Source: Roseivirga sp. E12
GTDB taxonomy: Bacteria > Bacteroidota > Bacteroidia > Cytophagales > Cyclobacteriaceae
Assembly (NCBI RefSeq): GCF_017592825.1
Contig: NZ_JAGFMD010000004.1
Span: forward strand, 124,001-188,000
Direction: 5' to 3'
DNA: 64,000 bases
Position numbers and translations under genes: made by a program. Under the pieces are notes generated by a model. That model saw nothing but the letters and a program-made list of their open reading frames with translations, had not been told where the DNA came from and searched no databases. This document shows, piece after piece, positions 44,685 through 52,012 of the stretch. Every line of letters starts with the position of its first letter. Positions within the stretch are counted from its first letter, which is position 1.

Positions 44685-45151
44685 TATCCTTTATACTTGT
44701 CGTATGCGCTTTCAGGTATTTTTGATTTATATGCCGAGCCTACCGGTTGCGGCTTGACCCAGTTTAAATATCCTTTTCTCCAGGCGTAGGCCAGTCCTAA
44801 GGCCAATACTGCGATGAAGATGAACATTTCTGTAATGGCAAACCAAGCCCAGCTCCAGTTAGTGCCCTCAATTAATTCTTTATCACCAAAAATCACTGCC
44901 CATGGGAAGAGATAGATGATTTCTACTTCGAACAATAGAAAGATGAGTGCTACGATGTAGAACTTAACATTGAATTGACCCCATGCTGTGCCGACCGTAT
45001 CTTCCCCCGACTCGTAAGTAGTGAGCTTTTCGAAATTTGGCCTGCTTGGACGCAAGAGCTTGGAAGCAGTCAAACCAACCACTGCAAAAGCGAGTGCTCC
45101 CAGGATAAATATCAATAGAGTACCGAACTCGGATAAATTGGTTTCGATCAT
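44684..45151 (-). CDS. nuoA: NADH-quinone oxidoreductase subunit A
   Basis: 155-residue ND3-type membrane subunit with three helices. [20 protein letters not shown] followed by [20 protein letters not shown] is the family signature, including the flexible loop near the quinone site with the acidic residues. The C-terminal extension ([20 protein letters not shown]) is about 25 residues longer than usual. It starts 2 nt after the LON-domain gene. Confidence 0.95.
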   Translation of the reverse strand: MIETNLSEFGTLLIFILGALAFAVVGLTASKLLRPSRPNFEKLTTYESGEDTVGTAWGQFNVKFYIVALIFLLFEVEIIYLFPWAVIFGDKELIEGTNWSWAWFAITEMFIFIAVLALGLAYAWRKGYLNWVKPQPVGSAYKSKIPESAYDKYKG

Positions 45152-45153
45152 TC

Positions 45154-45786
45154 TTAAAAATTCAGCGGATCGTGGTGCTGAAAATGCCCATTCATTTTTA
45201 TGCGGTCTTTGGCGTTTTCCATTTCTCGAATGAGCGGTAGGGCTCTTTCCAGATGGTTGATCATATAGGTTTGCCTTTGAGACTCACTCGGCATTTGCAG
45301 CATGTCGTATTCCTGTTCTAAAGATAAACCTAATTTATGAGCCAATTCAAATGAATTTGTCAAGAGATCGACATCAAGGGATTCATCCATTTTAAGCACC
45401 GATACCAGTTCTTTACCTAAGTGCTTGAGCTGATGCCACTGTACTTCGGTAGCATCGTGGATGTTTTCGATAGTTTGAATCTCTCCTGCAGAATAGAGTT
45501 TACCTGGAGCCTTTTCGTCAAAGGTGAAAATTTTAAAAGCACTCAGGCATCTGGTGATGATATCCATCTCTCCATCTGGGTAGTGCTTTACCACTTTTAC
45601 GAGTTCCATTTCTGAGCCATACTCTCGCATGTTTTCACCAAAAACGGGTATACCGAAGGTTTTGCCTTCTGCAATACACTCATTGATGAGCTGCTTATAC
45701 CTTGGTTCAAATACGTGCAGATTGAGCTGCTCACCCGGAAAGGCTGCTAGCTTCAAAGGAAAGAAGGGTAGATACCGCCTGCTCAT
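45154..45786 (-). CDS. LON substrate-binding-domain protein
   Basis: 210 residues matching the N-terminal LON domain alone: LPFFPLKLAAFPGEQLNLHV, FEPRYKQLINECIAEGKTFG, and later KLGLSLEQEYDMLQMPSESQ. No protease or ATPase domain. Such stand-alone proteins are common in bacteria; the role is unclear. Only 2 nt separate its stop from nuoA, so it probably leads the nuoABCD transcript. A terminator (45811-45830) lies just upstream, so its promoter should sit in the short gap 45787-45811 or overlap the hairpin. Confidence 0.85.
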   Translation of the reverse strand: MSRRYLPFFPLKLAAFPGEQLNLHVFEPRYKQLINECIAEGKTFGIPVFGENMREYGSEMELVKVVKHYPDGEMDIITRCLSAFKIFTFDEKAPGKLYSAGEIQTIENIHDATEVQWHQLKHLGKELVSVLKMDESLDVDLLTNSFELAHKLGLSLEQEYDMLQMPSESQRQTYMINHLERALPLIREMENAKDRIKMNGHFQHHDPLNF

Positions 45787-45810
45787 AAATGTTTAACCTG
45801 TAAAAATAAA

Positions 45811-45830
45811 AAAGCCCCAAGAGGGGCTTT
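45811..45830 (-). terminator. Terminator of icd
   Basis: Perfect 8-bp stem aaagcccc/ggggcttt, 4-nt loop, with T-run on the minus strand, immediately beyond the icd stop. Confidence 0.85.
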
Positions 45831-45834
45831 TTGT

Positions 45835-47061
45835 TTACATGTTTTTCACAATTTCTTCTCCGAACTCGGAACACTTAAGGAGTGTTGCCCCTTCCATTAG
45901 TCTTTCAAAGTCGTAGGTAACTCGTTTGGACGCAATGGCTGCTTCCAGTCCTGAGTAAATCAGGTCTGCAGCTTCTTGCCATCCCATATACTCTAACATC
46001 ATAGCGCCTGAAAGGATCACCGAACCTGGATTCACCTTGTCTTGTCCCGCGTACTTAGGTGCTGTACCATGAGTAGCTTCAAAGATGGCATTACCCGTTA
46101 AGTAATTGATGTTAGCTCCTGGTGCAATACCAATACCACCAACAATGGCAGCCAATGCGTCTGAAACGTAATCGCCATTCAAGTTCAATGTAGCGATGAC
46201 AGAATACTCGGCAGGTCGCAATAAGATTTGCTGCAAGAAAGCATCTGCAATCACATCTTTGATAATTACTTTGTGACCGTCCTTTTCAATGATTTGCCAA
46301 GGGCCACCTTCGTAATCTGTTGCACCATAGGCATTCTTAGAAAGTTCATAACCCCATGCTTTGAAAGCACCTTCGGTGAACTTCATGATATTACCTTTGT
46401 GAACAAGGGTAACTGAATCTCTTTTTTGTGCGAAAGCGTAGTCAATCGCGCTTTTCACCAAGCGATGTGTTCCTTCTTCCGAAACTGGTTTGATGCCATA
46501 ACCCGCACTACCTGGGAACCTTACTTTTTTGTATCTATCAGGGAAGTTCTCTTCCAATAGCTTCCCAAACTTGTCACAATCTTCGGTGCCTTGCTCAAAT
46601 TCAATTCCAGCATAAATGTCTTCTGTATTTTCACGGAAGATCACCATATCGCAAAGACCAGGTTGTTTTACTGGAGAAGGAGTTCCTTCGAACCACCTTA
46701 CAGGTCTAACACATGCATAGAGATCTAATTCCTGACGTAATGCTACATTCAGAGATCTGATTCCACCACCAACAGGAGTTGTTAATGGGCCTTTGATACC
46801 CACTAGATATTCTCTAAAGGCATCTAATGTGGCAGTTGGCATCCACTCACCAGTAGCATTGAAGGCTTTTTCGCCTGCTAAAACTTCTTTCCATTCGATT
46901 GTTCTATCTGATCCGTAAGCTTTGGATACAGCGTTGTCAAAAACATGCTGAGCAGCAGGCCAGATATCGACACCGATTCCGTCACCTTCTATGAAAGGGA
47001 CAGTAGGATTATTTGGTACGTTAAGTACTCCGTTGTTTATGGTTATTTTTTGTTCACTCAT
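45835..47061 (-). CDS. icd: NADP-dependent isocitrate dehydrogenase
   Basis: 408-residue TCA-cycle enzyme making 2-oxoglutarate and CO2. E. coli-type features: [14 protein letters not shown], the substrate-binding [13 protein letters not shown] with the phosphorylatable Ser, [16 protein letters not shown], and [20 protein letters not shown] with Lys-Tyr of NADP specificity. Its length is normal for the type. Monocistronic, with its own terminator at 45811-45830. Confidence 0.96.
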   Translation of the reverse strand: MSEQKITINNGVLNVPNNPTVPFIEGDGIGVDIWPAAQHVFDNAVSKAYGSDRTIEWKEVLAGEKAFNATGEWMPTATLDAFREYLVGIKGPLTTPVGGGIRSLNVALRQELDLYACVRPVRWFEGTPSPVKQPGLCDMVIFRENTEDIYAGIEFEQGTEDCDKFGKLLEENFPDRYKKVRFPGSAGYGIKPVSEEGTHRLVKSAIDYAFAQKRDSVTLVHKGNIMKFTEGAFKAWGYELSKNAYGATDYEGGPWQIIEKDGHKVIIKDVIADAFLQQILLRPAEYSVIATLNLNGDYVSDALAAIVGGIGIAPGANINYLTGNAIFEATHGTAPKYAGQDKVNPGSVILSGAMMLEYMGWQEAADLIYSGLEAAIASKRVTYDFERLMEGATLLKCSEFGEEIVKNM

Positions 47062-47184
47062 TCTCTGATGAATTAAAAATGTTGTTCTTTTTTAAGGCTG
47101 TGCAAGGTAACAAATTCCAAGGGTCAAGAAGTTTCAAACTTCAAGTTTTTAGTGCAAAGGGTTTCCAAGGAATTAGTGTTAAAG

Positions 47185-48003
47185 CTAATAGCTTTCCGAA
47201 TCGTTAGGGAAGTCTTTTGACTTCACGTCTTTGATGTAGTTACCGACAGCTTCAGTGATGATGCTGCCAACATCGGCATATTGTCTCAGAAACCTAGGCT
47301 TAAATTCTTTTGTAATTCCTAGCATGTCATGCATTACCAAAACTTGTCCATCAGTATGTGGTCCAGCACCTATGCCTATGGTAGGAATGTTAATTTCTTC
47401 TGAAACCCTTTTAGCTAGGTCAGCTGGGATTTTTTCCAGAACAATGGCATAGCAGCCACATTCTTCTAAAAGCTTGGCATCTTCAATGAGCTTTTCAGCT
47501 TCTTCAGACTCTTTCGCGCGCACAGCGTAAGTGCCAAATTTATAAATTGACTGTGGTGTCAAGCCTAAGTGTCCCATCACTGGAACGCCAGCGCTGAGCA
47601 CTCTAGTAACAGATTCTTTGATTTCGGCACCACCCTCCATCTTGACAGAATGAGCACCTGATTCCTTCATAATTCTGATGGCAGAACGTAAGGCTTCAGA
47701 AGAGTTGCCCTGATAAGAACCAAATGGAATATCAACTACTACGAATGCTCTGTTGACGGCTCGAATGACAGAACTTGCATGATAGATCATTTGATCGAGC
47801 GTAATGGGCAATGTGGTCTCGTGACCCGCCATTACATTGGAAGCAGAGTCTCCCACTAATATGATGTCTACACCTGCTCCATCAATCAATTGGGCCATGG
47901 AGAAGTCGTAGGCCGTAAGCATAGAGATTTTTTCACCTCTATCTTTCATGGCCTGCAGCTGGTGGGTAGTTACTTTCTTTATTTCAGACTTGTGAATTGA
48001 CAT
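47185..48003 (-). CDS. panB: 3-methyl-2-oxobutanoate hydroxymethyltransferase
   Basis: 272-residue enzyme of pantothenate synthesis (ketopantoate hydroxymethyltransferase). [40 protein letters not shown] and the metal and substrate residues near [15 protein letters not shown] and [16 protein letters not shown] are intact. I start at the ATG at 48003 ([11 protein letters not shown]): the open frame extends 11 codons further to an ATG at 48036, but those codons lie in the hairpin at 48017-48046 that terminates the upstream gene. Independent of icd. Confidence 0.96.
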   Translation of the reverse strand: MSIHKSEIKKVTTHQLQAMKDRGEKISMLTAYDFSMAQLIDGAGVDIILVGDSASNVMAGHETTLPITLDQMIYHASSVIRAVNRAFVVVDIPFGSYQGNSSEALRSAIRIMKESGAHSVKMEGGAEIKESVTRVLSAGVPVMGHLGLTPQSIYKFGTYAVRAKESEEAEKLIEDAKLLEECGCYAIVLEKIPADLAKRVSEEINIPTIGIGAGPHTDGQVLVMHDMLGITKEFKPRFLRQYADVGSIITEAVGNYIKDVKSKDFPNDSESY

Positions 48004-48016
48004 GCCTATAAAAATT

Positions 48017-48046
48017 GAAGGGGTAAATATACACATTTACCCCTTC
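48017..48046 (-). terminator. Terminator of the mscS-like gene
   Basis: Perfect 12-bp stem gaaggggtaaat/atttaccccttc with a 6-nt loop and T-run (aattttt) on the minus strand, between the mscS stop and panB. Confidence 0.9.
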
Positions 48047-48069
48047 CAGTATTTCGGTTGAAATGAATC

Positions 48070-48888
48070 CTATTTTTCGTTGTAGACGTGAATGTCTCTC
48101 TGTGGATAAGGAATTGAAATTCCTGCTTTGTCCATTTCCTTTTTGATATTTTCAATCATATCGAAGTGAACATTCCAGTATTCAGAAGTATCAACCCATG
48201 CTCTAATGGTAATGTCAACACTACTATCTCCAAGGTTTCCTACTCTTACAAATGGAGCAGGGTCTTTATGGAACCTACTATCCGCAGCAATAAGTCCTTG
48301 GATAATCTCTTTGGCTTTGTCGAAGTCATCATCGTAGCCAATACCACATACAAAGTCCCATCTTCTGGTAGGCTCTTGAGTGATATTAGTGATCGTAGCA
48401 CCTGCCACTGCTCCATTGGCCATGTAGATTACTCGGTTATCAGGAGTCTTTAAGGTTGTGGTTACAATAGAAATGGCTTGAACGGATCCCGTCTCTCCAT
48501 TTACATTAATCACATCGCCATTCTTAAATGGCTTCAACACTAGGATAAGAATACCGCCAGCGAAATTCGCTAAGCTGCCCTGCAGTGCAAAGCCTACAGC
48601 TAAACCTAATGCTCCCAGAACTGCTACAAAGGCACTGGTGTCGGCACCAAGCCTTCCAACGACAAAGATCAAAAGCATGATGGTTAACATGCCTTTAGTA
48701 AATCCTTTTAATGTCGGCATCAATGTTTCATCAACGCCATTTTTTGTAAGGACTTTGCCAAGCTTATTAACGATTCGCTTGATGATCCAAAGCCCAACAA
48801 TGAGAATCAGAATGGCAATTATTACCTCAACACCAGTGTCAATCACATTGTCGATGTTGTCATCCCAAAATTCTTTAATGGTTTCCAT
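48070..48888 (-). CDS. Small-conductance mechanosensitive channel (MscS)
   Basis: 272-residue channel that opens under membrane tension. Three membrane helices are followed by the pore helix (ALGLAVGFALQGSLANFAGG) containing the Gly/Ala packing pattern. The beta domain begins with KNGDVINVNGETGSVQAISI, and the cytoplasmic alpha/beta end (GISIPYPQRDIHVY) closes the vestibule. Length normal for MscS-type channels. It starts 30 nt after the PRPP-transferase gene's stop on the same strand. Confidence 0.95.
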   Translation of the reverse strand: METIKEFWDDNIDNVIDTGVEVIIAILILIVGLWIIKRIVNKLGKVLTKNGVDETLMPTLKGFTKGMLTIMLLIFVVGRLGADTSAFVAVLGALGLAVGFALQGSLANFAGGILILVLKPFKNGDVINVNGETGSVQAISIVTTTLKTPDNRVIYMANGAVAGATITNITQEPTRRWDFVCGIGYDDDFDKAKEIIQGLIAADSRFHKDPAPFVRVGNLGDSSVDITIRAWVDTSEYWNVHFDMIENIKKEMDKAGISIPYPQRDIHVYNEK

Positions 48889-48918
48889 AATTCTTTAGTT
48901 TAAAGTTGTTCTTAAAAA

Positions 48919-49419
48919 TTAGTACAAAAAGGCCGAATATTCATCATCCAATTGTACATCAATGTGTTCTTGAATAGTGGTTCCTAATTCAAAACCTTTA
49001 TAATCCACGGCAATCGGAAATCTTTTATGACTTCTGTTAACCAAGACTGCGGTTTGAATTTTGGATACGCTCATCTTCAGGAAAGGGTCCAATGCATAAA
49101 TCATGGTACTTCCCGAGTTCAAGACATCATCGATCACAATCAGTGTGAAATCTGACGCTTCAGGTTGAGTAGAAAAACTTACTTGAGGTTGGCTCGTTGC
49201 GGATTTATCAATATCCACTCGGATGAGATGGACGCGAATATCTGAAATTTTTTCAATTTCGGCCTTAAGCAATTCTGAAATTTTGACACCATTGGTATCT
49301 ATGCCAGCGAAAAACAACTCTTGAGTCTTATGATTTTGTTCATAAATCTCATAGGCCATCCTTTTGATTATCTGAAGGATTTGAGAGTGCTCTAGAATGC
49401 GTTTTCTTTCTTGGTGCAT
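48919..49419 (-). CDS. Phosphoribosyltransferase, PyrR-like
   Basis: 166-residue type I PRTase. The PRPP motif LIVIDDVLNSGSTMIYAL is clear, after FAGIDTNGVKISELLKAEI, and the HKRFPIAVDYKGFELGTTIQ segment fits PyrR-like members. It could be a uracil or hypoxanthine PRTase or a PyrR-type RNA-binding regulator; sequence alone cannot decide. It starts 4 nt after the Lrp gene's stop on the minus strand. Confidence 0.82.
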   Translation of the reverse strand: MHQERKRILEHSQILQIIKRMAYEIYEQNHKTQELFFAGIDTNGVKISELLKAEIEKISDIRVHLIRVDIDKSATSQPQVSFSTQPEASDFTLIVIDDVLNSGSTMIYALDPFLKMSVSKIQTAVLVNRSHKRFPIAVDYKGFELGTTIQEHIDVQLDDEYSAFLY

Positions 49420-49423
49420 TACA

Positions 49424-49900
49424 CTATTCTGGTATCGGCATTACCTTGCTGTCTTTAAAAGTAGACAGAATTACCATCGATTGTAAGTTGTCAACAACGG
49501 CAATGTCACTCACTTTTTCCAACATGAGCTTCTGGTAAGAAGAGATGTCTTGGGCAATTACTTTAAGTACAAAATCGCCTGATCCTGTCACGTGATGACA
49601 TTCGATAACTTCTTCGATGCCATTGATAGCGTCAATAAAGATTTCGATGTTTTGCTTATTGTGACCTTTCAAAGTAGCATACACAAAAGTGCTTACACCC
49701 ATACCGATTTTGTCTGTGTCAAGCTTGGCGTGATAACTCTTAATGATTCCAGAGTTTTCTAGCTTTTTAACACGTTCCAAGGTGGGTGCTGGAGATAGAC
49801 CGATCTCTTTTGATAATTGAGCATTAGTGATTTTGGCGTTAGCTTGGAGGATGTCCAAAATCTTACGGTCGATTTTATCTAATTTTAGATTGAGGTTCAT
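49424..49900 (-). CDS. Lrp/AsnC-family transcriptional regulator
   Basis: 158-residue regulator. The N-terminal winged HTH is DKIDRKILDILQANAKITNA then QLSKEIGLSPAPTLERVKKL, and the C-terminal RAM ligand-binding domain shows FVYATLKGHNKQNIEIFIDA and CHHVTGSGDFVLKVIAQDIS. All family marks are present at the normal length. It leads the run with the PRTase and mscS genes, the first 4 nt and the second about 30 nt downstream. Ligand probably an amino acid, inferred. Confidence 0.92.
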   Translation of the reverse strand: MNLNLKLDKIDRKILDILQANAKITNAQLSKEIGLSPAPTLERVKKLENSGIIKSYHAKLDTDKIGMGVSTFVYATLKGHNKQNIEIFIDAINGIEEVIECHHVTGSGDFVLKVIAQDISSYQKLMLEKVSDIAVVDNLQSMVILSTFKDSKVMPIPE

Positions 49901-49988
49901 AATATATCAGATACAAAATATAATTCTGTTCAAAGGTAATATTTTCGAAGAAAATTTTACAACTAGTTAAAAATAATCAAAAGAGGTA

Positions 49989-51173
49989 TTAGATTTTTCT
50001 CTTGATTTCCTTTCTCAGCGCTCGCGCTTTTTTATTAATATCTTCTCTTCTTCTAGTGTTATCACGGATGATAGATATCCTGTCCAAGGCACTTTCATAA
50101 TTAGCGCTCTGATTGTCGTACTGGGCAAGGTAAAGTTGTGCATTGAGGTGGTAGCCTGAATCTTCAGATGAAGAACTCACTGAAAAATCAACTACTTGGT
50201 TAAAGTACTCCTGTGCGACTTTATGGTCATTGCGCTTCTTATTGATATGGCCTAAATAGAAACTAGCATAGCGACCACTTACTGCCTCATAGCCTTGCTG
50301 GCCTGCCTCAATCCGCTTTAATATATCTAGGGACTCAGTTTCAGCTTTCTGATACTGACCCGTGGTATATAGCATTTGAGCATAGAAGCGATGAAAGTAG
50401 GCGTTGTTTGGATACTTCCGATAGATCTGTTCTCCGAGCCTAAGGGCATCATATGTCTTTTGTTCTTCAAAAGCTTTGATCCTCATCAAAAAGTAGATGG
50501 CTTCAATTCGTGTATAGAAGGCGTTTTTTGAGACTTGCTCCATTTGTTCTATACCCAATTGTTTTTCGCCTTTAGGAAAGAACATCAAGATGGGTTTGAG
50601 CATTGGATAGTTTTCTCGAATCCATATCGAGTAATAATTGAAGAGCGCGTCCCCGAATAGTATTTCTGGACTGAAACCTTCATTACCCTTGGTCTTTTCC
50701 AAATACCGCAAAGCCCATTTGCCTGCACTGGCAGCTCGTCCCCAGTTCTTTTTTTCGGAATGGTACCGACCTTTGAAACCATACGAACCAGCTAAGAAAA
50801 ATGCAGCTTCCACATTGTTTTCATCCTGCTCCAACAGTACTTTGGCCTTAACAATGGCCGAATCCATATAGGCCAGAAACTCATCTCCCAGTGGCGTCTC
50901 TGCCTCAAGGTTGGGTAGCATTTGCCACCAGGTACTAATGCCATAGAGGAAATAGGGCAGCGGATGTTCAGGGTATCTATACTTTAACCAATTGAAGTCT
51001 ACCTCAGCTTTGTGGAAGTTGAAGTTGTACATATTATCTACCGCATCTGTGATTTCAATTTGCAGAGGCATGTTGAGTAATAGGTACTCACTACGATTAC
51101 TTGCACTTTGTGCCAGAGCATGCTGAGTACAGAAGCTAAACAGTATTAATATGTATAAAATAGATCGCTTCAC
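49989..51173 (-). CDS. Exported tetratricopeptide-repeat protein
   Basis: 394 residues with a signal peptide (SILYILILFSFCTQHALAQ) and TPR-like helices throughout, clearest at NFHKAEVDFNWLKYRYPEHP, NAYFHRFYAQMLYTTGQYQK and RASFYLGHINKKRNDHKVAQ. Probably periplasmic. The protein resembles conserved Bacteroidota TPR proteins of unknown function. Monocistronic, divergent from the plus-strand membrane gene at 51289. Confidence 0.75.
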   Translation of the reverse strand: MKRSILYILILFSFCTQHALAQSASNRSEYLLLNMPLQIEITDAVDNMYNFNFHKAEVDFNWLKYRYPEHPLPYFLYGISTWWQMLPNLEAETPLGDEFLAYMDSAIVKAKVLLEQDENNVEAAFFLAGSYGFKGRYHSEKKNWGRAASAGKWALRYLEKTKGNEGFSPEILFGDALFNYYSIWIRENYPMLKPILMFFPKGEKQLGIEQMEQVSKNAFYTRIEAIYFLMRIKAFEEQKTYDALRLGEQIYRKYPNNAYFHRFYAQMLYTTGQYQKAETESLDILKRIEAGQQGYEAVSGRYASFYLGHINKKRNDHKVAQEYFNQVVDFSVSSSSEDSGYHLNAQLYLAQYDNQSANYESALDRISIIRDNTRRREDINKKARALRKEIKRKI

Positions 51174-51288
51174 TTAGTTTTATAAAGTTCATGCAAAATT
51201 AGAGTCCTTCATGTCATTTGCTATGCGTTGACACATTTTTATTACGGGCCTCGTCCTATAATCGTACTTTTATCCAAAATAGTTTTTA

Positions 51289-51933
51289 ATGCCGAGAGAA
51301 TTTAGCCCCTTAGAATTGCGTGCAAGGGATTGGGTGAGCTTTAACAAGAAGTTCTTTTTTGTGGTGGTCTGCCTAATTGCATTGCTTTTGCTCTATGTAC
51401 AGCAGACTTTTATTGTGGCTGAAATAGCGGCATTCAAATTCTTGGAGGGCCCAGAAGCACTACTATTCCAAATATTTGCAGGCTTAAAGTTCTTGGCAGT
51501 ACCGATCGTTTACGCAATTAAGTTTACGGTAGTGGGCTTCATTCTTTGGACGGGTTGTTTTATGTGGGGTTATAAGGTCACTTATACCAAGTGCTGGCAG
51601 ATTGCCATGATAGCGGAAGTCGTTTTTTTCGTGCCCACAATACTGAAAATCTTTTGGTTTATGTTCGTGAGTACTGATCCTAATTACTTCGAATATCAGG
51701 CGTTTTATCCACTTTCTTACATGAACTTCTTTGACTATCAAGAGGTGCCAAAGAAGTACATCTATGCGAATCAGGCCTTGAATGTTTTCGAAATTGCCTA
51801 CTGGGTGGTGCTGACCTATGGGGTTGATTTTGCAGCGCGTAAGAAGAAGTCAGTAGCCAATGCCATCGTGGTTACCACTTACATACCCCTATTTTTATTC
51901 TGGCTGTGGTTCAACATCAACATTACGGACTAA
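51289..51933 (+). CDS. Polytopic membrane protein of unknown function
   Basis: 214 residues with about five hydrophobic segments: FFFVVVCLIALLLLYVQQ, FLAVPIVYAIKFTVVGFILW, MIAEVVFFVPTILKIFWFMF, a weaker one near 160, and a C-terminal VVTTYIPLFLFWLWF. No ATP-binding or transport motif is visible. Databases often name relatives as sulfate transporter permeases, but the sequence does not support that. A Yip1-like fold is possible. It precedes the DUF2723 gene by 79 bp. Confidence 0.6.
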   Translation: MPREFSPLELRARDWVSFNKKFFFVVVCLIALLLLYVQQTFIVAEIAAFKFLEGPEALLFQIFAGLKFLAVPIVYAIKFTVVGFILWTGCFMWGYKVTYTKCWQIAMIAEVVFFVPTILKIFWFMFVSTDPNYFEYQAFYPLSYMNFFDYQEVPKKYIYANQALNVFEIAYWVVLTYGVDFAARKKKSVANAIVVTTYIPLFLFWLWFNINITD

Positions 51934-52012
51934 CAAATGAGCCTTCGATTAATAAAAATTAACGCCTAGCAAGCCATATTTTTACTATTTTCACGCCTCA
52001 AACGTGGAATAA

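Noticed and set aside
48004-48036. N-terminal extension of panB
   Set aside because: The extra codons lie inside the perfect terminator hairpin of the upstream gene, and the homologous start is the ATG at 48003.
51289-51933. Naming the gene a sulfate transporter permease
   Set aside because: No transport motif or partner ATPase is visible; the label seems to be a propagated misannotation.
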